Origin: an uncultured Pelagibacteraceae bacterium
GTDB taxonomy: Bacteria > Pseudomonadota > Alphaproteobacteria > Pelagibacterales > Pelagibacteraceae
Direction of reading: 5' to 3'
Assembly (NCBI GenBank): GCA_902596355.1
Contig: CACJTS010000001.1
Coordinates: 1 to 64,000 of the forward strand
DNA length: 64,000 nucleotides
Part shown: one piece after another, positions 59,311-64,000 of the stretch
Numbering within the stretch: position 1 is the stretch's first letter
Layout of the letters: every line of letters starts with the position of its first letter
Notes under the pieces: model-generated
The model's input: only the letters and a program-made list of their open reading frames with translations
Told to the model about the DNA's origin: nothing
The model's database searches: none
Program-made: the position numbers and the translations under genes

Positions 59311-59925
59311 ATGCTCCCCCTAGATTTTATACTCTATCTACAGATTATTATTTTTTTGTTTATTACTCCTGGAACTCCAAGGATTGTAATTATCTCTTAT
59401 TCAATGAATTACGGTGTTGGAAAATGCGTATGGTCTGCTCTAGGTGATGTAACCGCAAATTTGATACAAGCAACTTTAGTTATTTTTGTAATTGGATCTT
59501 TTTTTTCAGAGAATTCAACAATACTAAATATATTTAAATGGATAGGTATACTTTATTTAATATATTTAGCTTACGATATTTATAAATCTCGACCAAAAAG
59601 CATTTCAAATGAAGGAGAAATAGAAAAAAGTAATTTATCTTTTTTTAGAGATGGTTTTTTTGTTGCTGGTACAAGTCCTAAGGCTTGGATGTTTTTTCCT
59701 TTTATTTTCCCACAATTTATTGACTTTAATTCAAATTTATTTACTCAATTTGTAATTTTAATTACAACTTACATCGTTTTAGATTTTTTATCTTTAATTG
59801 GCTATGCAATGCTTGCACAAAAATTAATAAAATGGATAACTGCTAATCCAAAAACAATTAATACAATTTCTGCGAGTGTTTTATTAATTATTGCCGCAAT
59901 AATTGTTGTAACTCAACAATATTAA
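59311..59925 (+). CDS. LysE/RhtB-family exporter
   Basis: Inner-membrane exporter of the LysE/RhtB family, which expels amino acids or related metabolites. Six hydrophobic helices span 204 residues (near 6-25, 40-62, 70-88, 112-135, 145-165 and 182-202). The N-terminal ITPGTPRIVIISYSMNYGVG matches the family's TPGP..L....G pattern with variation, and FVAGTSPKAWMFF matches the NPKA segment. The ATG directly follows a hairpin plus T-run. Substrate unknown. Confidence 0.85.
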   Translation: MLPLDFILYLQIIIFLFITPGTPRIVIISYSMNYGVGKCVWSALGDVTANLIQATLVIFVIGSFFSENSTILNIFKWIGILYLIYLAYDIYKSRPKSISNEGEIEKSNLSFFRDGFFVAGTSPKAWMFFPFIFPQFIDFNSNLFTQFVILITTYIVLDFLSLIGYAMLAQKLIKWITANPKTINTISASVLLIIAAIIVVTQQY

Positions 59926-59931
59926 TTAGAT

Positions 59932-59959
59932 TTGGCCTTTATTGCCACTTGCATAAAAT
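59932..59959 (+). promoter_or_regulatory. candidate promoter of the amino-acid ABC operon
   Basis: TTGGCC (59932-59937), a 16-base spacer, then TAAAAT (59954-59959), about 50 bases before the binding-protein ATG at 60012. Sequence match only. Confidence 0.4.
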
Positions 59960-60011
59960 TAATTTTCTTTATTTAATCAACTAATAATTAATTAATTAAA
60001 GAGGAAATAAA

Positions 60012-61250
60012 ATGAGATTAAATAGAATAATTTTAAGTTTTGTTTCTGCATTAGTAATTTTATTTTCAACTTCTGTTGCATCATTTGCAAAAGTTGTTGG
60101 TGACAAAATTATTTTAGGTGCTGCTATTTCCCTAACTGGTAAATACTCATCTAATGGTGTTCATACTCAAAATGGTTATAACATGGCCGTTGACAGAATT
60201 AACAGCATGGGTGGTATTAAAGTTGGTGGAAAAACTTATAAGTTTGATATTATTTATTATGATGATGAGTCAAACCCTAAAAGAGCTGCACAGCTTGCAG
60301 AAAGATTAATTTCACAAGATGGTGTTGAGTTTATGCTTGGCCCTTACAGTTCTGGTTTAACTAAAGCGATTGCACCAGTAACTGAAAAATATGGTGTTCC
60401 AATGGTTGAAGCAAATGGTGCATCTAGATCTTTGTTTACAAAAGGTTACAAATATCTATTTGCTGTATTAGCTCCAGCTAATTTATATCTTGATGTCGCT
60501 ATCGAAACAGCGGTTGAGTTAAATGGTGGAAAACCAGTAAGAATTGCACAAGCTTTTGAACAAGATGCATTCTCACAGGACGTTAGATTAGGTATTTTAG
60601 ATGCTGCAGAAAGAACTGGTTCTAAAATCATAATCGACGATAAATTACCTAAAGAACTAAACGATATGGCTGCTACTTTGGTTAAAGTAAAACAAATGAA
60701 ACCAGATGTACTTGTTGTATCAGGTCACACAAAAGGTGCGTTAACTGCAATCAGACAAATTGCTGAAATGAAAGTTGATGTTCCTATGTTGGCTATGACT
60801 CACTGTGATGCTGCTAAGCTATCTAAACAGCATGGTAAAAACTCACAGTACGCTCTTTGTGCTTCTCAATGGCACAAGTCACTAACTTATAAAGATGATT
60901 TCTTTAAAGATGGTATGACTTATGCTGCAGACTTTGAGAAAGAGTTTGGATACGATCCACCTTATCAATCTGCTGAATCTTCAGCTGCTTTATTGGTATT
61001 CAAAGATGCATTTGAAAGAGCAAATTCTTTTGATCAAAAGAAAGTAAGAGATGCTCTTGCAGCTACGAATATGCAAACATTCTATGGAAATATTAAATTT
61101 GCACCTGGTGGTCAGAACGTTGACAAACCAATGGTACTTTTCCAAGTAATGTGTGATGCTTCAGGAAGTTGTGAAAACAAAGTTGTTGCTCCATTAAAAT
61201 GGGCATCAGCTAAGTTGATACATCCAATTCCTAAGTGGTCAGAAAGATAA
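60012..61250 (+). CDS. ABC transporter periplasmic binding protein, LivJ/K-like
   Basis: Type I periplasmic binding protein (Peripla_BP_6) for branched-chain amino acids, amides or related compounds. A signal peptide covers residues 1-26 (ending ASFAK). The mature start has KIILGAAISLTGKYSSNGVHTQNGYNMAVDRIN, with YYDDESNPKRAAQLAERLI near 77 and GPYSSGLTKAIAPVTEKYGVPM near 106. Length is 412 residues. An AGAGGA site lies about 6 bases before ATG 60012, among the best in the window. A strong terminator separates it from the permease genes. Ligand not determinable. Confidence 0.93.
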   Translation: MRLNRIILSFVSALVILFSTSVASFAKVVGDKIILGAAISLTGKYSSNGVHTQNGYNMAVDRINSMGGIKVGGKTYKFDIIYYDDESNPKRAAQLAERLISQDGVEFMLGPYSSGLTKAIAPVTEKYGVPMVEANGASRSLFTKGYKYLFAVLAPANLYLDVAIETAVELNGGKPVRIAQAFEQDAFSQDVRLGILDAAERTGSKIIIDDKLPKELNDMAATLVKVKQMKPDVLVVSGHTKGALTAIRQIAEMKVDVPMLAMTHCDAAKLSKQHGKNSQYALCASQWHKSLTYKDDFFKDGMTYAADFEKEFGYDPPYQSAESSAALLVFKDAFERANSFDQKKVRDALAATNMQTFYGNIKFAPGGQNVDKPMVLFQVMCDASGSCENKVVAPLKWASAKLIHPIPKWSER

Positions 61251-61261
61251 AATAAAATACT

Positions 61262-61292
61262 AAAGCCCCCTAGTCATAGGGGGCTTTTTTTT
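61262..61292 (+). terminator. strong terminator after the LivK-like gene
   Basis: AAAGCCCCCTA (61262-61272) and TAGGGGGCTTT (61277-61287) pair perfectly over 11 bp around the 4-base loop GTCA; the T-run continues to 61292. It stands between the binding-protein gene and its permease genes, so most transcripts probably end here and some read through. Confidence 0.95.
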
Positions 61293-61314
61293 ATATAACC
61301 CAAAAATACTTTTT

Positions 61315-62208
61315 ATGGATTTTCTTGTATTTCAATATCCTATGATAACTCTTCAAGCTTGCTTGGATGGTATTTTGCTAGGAGTTTTGTTTGCATTGAT
61401 TGCATATGGAATGGCACTTCAATGGGGTGTGATGAATATAATTAACATTGCACAAGGAGATCTTGTAATTTTAGGTGGATACATCGCATACTTTATGTAT
61501 CTTTATGGTATTCATCCAGCATGGGGAGTAATTGTTGCGCCAGTAATAATGTACTTTGTTGGTATAGCAATTTACAAACTCGTAATTAATAAAGTAGTAG
61601 ATAGAGATCTATTTATCTCTATTTTAGCAACTTTTGGAATAAGTATTCTTTTCATGCAATTAATGAATTTTGCATTTGGTGCAGACGTTGTACTTGCAAA
61701 TTCTGGTTATGGAACAACTATGTTGTTTGATAACAATGTTGTGTTACCAAATTCAAAAATATTTTCAGCGTTTATTAGCATTGTATTTGCAGTTTGTTTG
61801 GTTATTTACATGAAAAAATCTAAGCTAGGACGTGCAATTAGAGCTACAGCTCAAAATGCAAGAGCTGCAAAGATTTTAGGTGTCGATACAGAAAAAGTTT
61901 ATGCTGCAACATTTGGAATAAATGCTGCTCTTTGTGGTGTTGCTGGTGCTTTGATATCTATAACTTTCACAATTCATCCTTACATGGGACTGCCCTACAC
62001 AATCAGATCTTTCATGATCGTAATTGTTGCAGGATTAGGAAACTTACCTGGTGTAGCAATGTCGGGAATGGGATTAGGAGTATTTGAAGAATTTGCAGAT
62101 TATATACTAGGTACAGAATTTAGAATTGGTTCAGTATTTTTATTATTAGTATTAATCCTGGTTTATAGAAGGTTTAAACTTTCAAGAAAAAGAGAATATT
62201 TAAAATAA
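61315..62208 (+). CDS. branched-chain/amide ABC transporter permease, LivH type
   Basis: Inner-membrane permease with about eight hydrophobic helices in 297 residues. The N-terminal region GILLGVLFALIAYGMALQWGVMNIINIAQGDLVILGGYIAY is typical LivH/UrtB. The coupling loop is RATAQNARAAKILGVDTEKVYAATFGI near 178, and the C-terminal half has the GVAGALISITFTIHPYMG and VIVAGLGNLPGVAMSGMGLGVFEEF motifs. It starts about 23 bp after the terminator and 14 bp before the LivM-type gene. Confidence 0.93.
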   Translation: MDFLVFQYPMITLQACLDGILLGVLFALIAYGMALQWGVMNIINIAQGDLVILGGYIAYFMYLYGIHPAWGVIVAPVIMYFVGIAIYKLVINKVVDRDLFISILATFGISILFMQLMNFAFGADVVLANSGYGTTMLFDNNVVLPNSKIFSAFISIVFAVCLVIYMKKSKLGRAIRATAQNARAAKILGVDTEKVYAATFGINAALCGVAGALISITFTIHPYMGLPYTIRSFMIVIVAGLGNLPGVAMSGMGLGVFEEFADYILGTEFRIGSVFLLLVLILVYRRFKLSRKREYLK

Positions 62209-62222
62209 GATTGAGATGAAAA

Positions 62223-63272
62223 ATGAATAAGAATTTTATTTTATATGCAGTAATATTAATATTTGGATTAGCTGCCCCTTTTTTATTTCCAGCCTTTAAA
62301 GTTCAGTTATCAATCCTTTGTGTTTTAATAGTTCTTGCTACTACTTGGAACATCCAAGGTGGGGAGATGGGCTATAATTCATTTGGAAATATATTATTTT
62401 ATGGATTAGGAATGTACTTATGCGCTTCTGTTCAAGTTGGAATGTTTTTTCCATTAGCTGAATGGACGGAGAGTGGAGGGGAAAAAACATTTGTTCACAC
62501 TCCAACACAGTTTTTTCAAGGTATGGCAGTTGGACTGGTTGTAGCTGCTATAGTTCCAACTATTGTAGCTGGTTTGATAGGATATTCTATTCTTGGACTT
62601 AGAGGGCATTATTTTGCAATTTGTACATTAGGTTTAGGTGTAGCTGCGGGTGAAATTTCTGGTGGAATAGAAATTATTGGAGCAGGTCAAGGCTTTACTA
62701 CACCACCTTTTCCGAATGTTGGTAGCTTAGAAGCAAGGGGGGAGTTTTTCTATTTCTTAAGCTTCTTCACATTAGTGCTAACATTCATTGCGGTTCGTTC
62801 AATCTATTCTACAAGATTTAAATTAATACTTAACGCTATTAGAGATAATGAGGATAAAGCTGAAGCAATGGGTATTGAAACAATGAAGTATAAAATTATT
62901 GGTTGGATGATCTCAGCTTTCTTCTGTGGATTGGCAGGAGGAATTATGGGTGGCTTAGTTGGATACATAGATTCAACAGATGTTGCATTTGACGGAAGAG
63001 AAATGGGAGTATTCATGGTTCTTATGGCAATACTTGGAGGTAAAGGAACTCTTTGGGGACCAATTATTGGTGCAACTATTTTTCATATTTTTAAAGAAGG
63101 CTTTTGGACATTCTTTTTGGGTTGGCAGTATGTTGCTTTAGGAGTTTTGATTGTTGTAATTGTAATTTATTTCCCAGAAGGAATTATGGGATGGCTAAGA
63201 GAAAAATATCCAGAGCGATTTGGTGAGGTAGTGGATGAAAAAGATCGTAAGGCACAGGTAGAACTTAAATGA
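62223..63272 (+). CDS. branched-chain/amide ABC transporter permease, LivM type
   Basis: Second permease subunit, 349 residues with about nine hydrophobic segments. LivM-type motifs are LRGHYFAICTLGLGVAAGEI near residue 129, the coupling loop SIYSTRFKLILNAIRDNEDKAEAMGIETMKYK (segments near 193-222), and FMVLMAILGGKGTLWGPIIGA near 264. It overlaps the ATPase gene by 4 bp (ATGA). Confidence 0.93.
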   Translation: MNKNFILYAVILIFGLAAPFLFPAFKVQLSILCVLIVLATTWNIQGGEMGYNSFGNILFYGLGMYLCASVQVGMFFPLAEWTESGGEKTFVHTPTQFFQGMAVGLVVAAIVPTIVAGLIGYSILGLRGHYFAICTLGLGVAAGEISGGIEIIGAGQGFTTPPFPNVGSLEARGEFFYFLSFFTLVLTFIAVRSIYSTRFKLILNAIRDNEDKAEAMGIETMKYKIIGWMISAFFCGLAGGIMGGLVGYIDSTDVAFDGREMGVFMVLMAILGGKGTLWGPIIGATIFHIFKEGFWTFFLGWQYVALGVLIVVIVIYFPEGIMGWLREKYPERFGEVVDEKDRKAQVELK

Positions 63273-64000
63273 GTATTTTAGAAGTTAGCAATGTAAGCAA
63301 ATCATTTGGTGGCGTTAAAGCTAATGTTGATATTTCAATGAATGTTGAAAAAGGGAAGATAGTTGGATTAATTGGGCCAAACGGTTCAGGAAAAACTACA
63401 TTATTTAATTCGATTGTAGGGACTTACCCAATAGATAATGGATCCATAAAATTTAATGGAAAAGAAGTTTCTGAGTTGCCAGTTCCTGTAATTGCTAAGT
63501 TAGGATTATTAAGAACTTTTCAGCAAACAAGAATTTACGGAAAGCTTAATTGTATAGAAAATATGCTTATTAGTCATAAAGGTAGTGACGCAGATTTAAT
63601 GAAAATATTTTCAAAAATTCCACAAGAATTAACTGATAAAGCAGAAAATTTGTTAAATTTTGTAGGTTTATATCAAAAAAGAAAGCTAAGAGCTGGAGAT
63701 TTGTCTTTTGGACAGCAAAAATTACTAGAGCTTGCTATGGCATTAATGAATGAACCAGAGATGTTATTACTAGATGAACCCACAGCTGGAATTAATCCAA
63801 CACTAATAAATGGTATTATTGATAGATTAATAAAAGTTAACCAAGATTTTGGAATAACCCTTTTGGTTATTGAACACAATATGAGAGTGATTATGCAATT
63901 AGCAGAAAATATTTTTTGTTTAGCTCATGGTAAAATGTTAGCCAATGGATCGCCAGATGAAATTAAAAATGATAAACGTGTCATTGATGCGTATTTAGGA
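63269..64000 (+). CDS. branched-chain/amide ABC transporter ATPase, LivG type, cut by window end
   Basis: Nucleotide-binding subunit. The frame opens at ATG 63269, overlapping the permease stop by 4 bp, and stays open for 244 codons to the window edge. Walker A GPNGSGKTT is near residues 36-44, the Q-loop LRTFQQTRIYG near 81, the signature LSFGQQK near 145, Walker B MLLLDEPTAGINP near 162, and the switch His in LLVIEHNMRVIM near 196. It ends in VIDAYLG, the normal LivG ending, so only a few residues are missing. A LivF-type gene probably follows. Confidence 0.93.
   Translation, partial: MSILEVSNVSKSFGGVKANVDISMNVEKGKIVGLIGPNGSGKTTLFNSIVGTYPIDNGSIKFNGKEVSELPVPVIAKLGLLRTFQQTRIYGKLNCIENMLISHKGSDADLMKIFSKIPQELTDKAENLLNFVGLYQKRKLRAGDLSFGQQKLLELAMALMNEPEMLLLDEPTAGINPTLINGIIDRLIKVNQDFGITLLVIEHNMRVIMQLAENIFCLAHGKMLANGSPDEIKNDKRVIDAYLG

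Noticed and set aside
59311-59925. LysE-like protein as a homoserine/threonine exporter (RhtB)
   Set aside because: Family membership is clear but nothing in the sequence or context identifies the substrate, so no specific name was given.

Overview
This is an AT-rich, densely packed bacterial chromosome segment that looks like a SAR11 genome (Pelagibacterales, marine Alphaproteobacteria). The evidence is the strong A/T bias with lysine/asparagine/isoleucine-rich proteins, intergenic gaps of mostly 0-100 bases, many start/stop overlaps, the alphaproteobacterial order yebC-ruvC-tol-pal-cpoB-tilS-ftsH-folP-glmM, a permuted two-piece tmRNA gene, and several periplasmic-binding-protein transport systems. 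The assignment is inference; no 16S rRNA gene is present. I see no phage, insertion sequence, CRISPR array or integron. The only stretch near 300 bases without a protein gene (31779-32077) holds the tmRNA gene on the minus strand.

Layout. 1-2488: folate salvage enzyme (cut by the window edge), YmdB phosphoesterase, YebC and a divergent RuvC-like nuclease. 2542-7539: the Tol-Pal envelope system, with a terminator after pal. 7499-14994: tilS, ftsH, folP, glmM, thiD, purA. 14991-16906 (minus): rpoH and rluD. 16930-17006: tRNA-Arg. 17009-19457 (minus): a two-gene ABC-2 transporter and Sua5. 19478-25254: isoprenoid genes (xseB-ispA-dxs and, on the minus strand, a long-chain polyprenyl synthase) interleaved with aroC and pdxH. 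25369-31778: S49 peptidase, glyQ, glyS, ppdK. 31778-32036 (minus): tmRNA. 32078-38377: thyX, mrp (minus), hflK-hflC-DUF2065-Do protease, miaA. 38430-41791: ilvI-ilvH-ilvC. 41874-47081: a peptide-type ABC importer with a fused double ATPase. 47184-48755: leuA. 48755-54201: mreB-mreC-mreD-mrdA-rodA. 54265-58625: a tight run of a DadA-like oxidase, an EamA transporter, a D-2-hydroxyacid dehydrogenase, a deacetylase-fold hydrolase and msrB. 58636-59193 (minus): grxC and a small TIGR03643-type protein. 59311-59925: a LysE-type exporter preceded by a hairpin that covers its ribosome-binding site. 60012-64000: a branched-chain/amide amino-acid ABC importer, cut at the window end inside its first ATPase gene.

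Themes. Envelope maintenance (Tol-Pal, GlmM, MreBCD/PBP2/RodA, isoprenoid carriers) and membrane protein quality control (FtsH with its HflKC partners, Do protease, S49 peptidase, RpoH) are well represented. Ile/Val/Leu synthesis genes (ilvIHC, leuA) flank a peptide importer, and a second amino-acid importer ends the window. In both importers the binding-protein gene is separated from the rest by a strong hairpin, consistent with excess production of the binding protein. Convergent neighbours often overlap at or past their stop codons (purA/rpoH, pdxH/polyprenyl synthase, thyX/mrp).

The items most worth follow-up are the LysE leader hairpin, the unnamed dadA-to-deacetylase operon, the divergent RuvC at a locus lacking ruvAB, and the tmRNA whose short tag and two-piece layout can be read directly.
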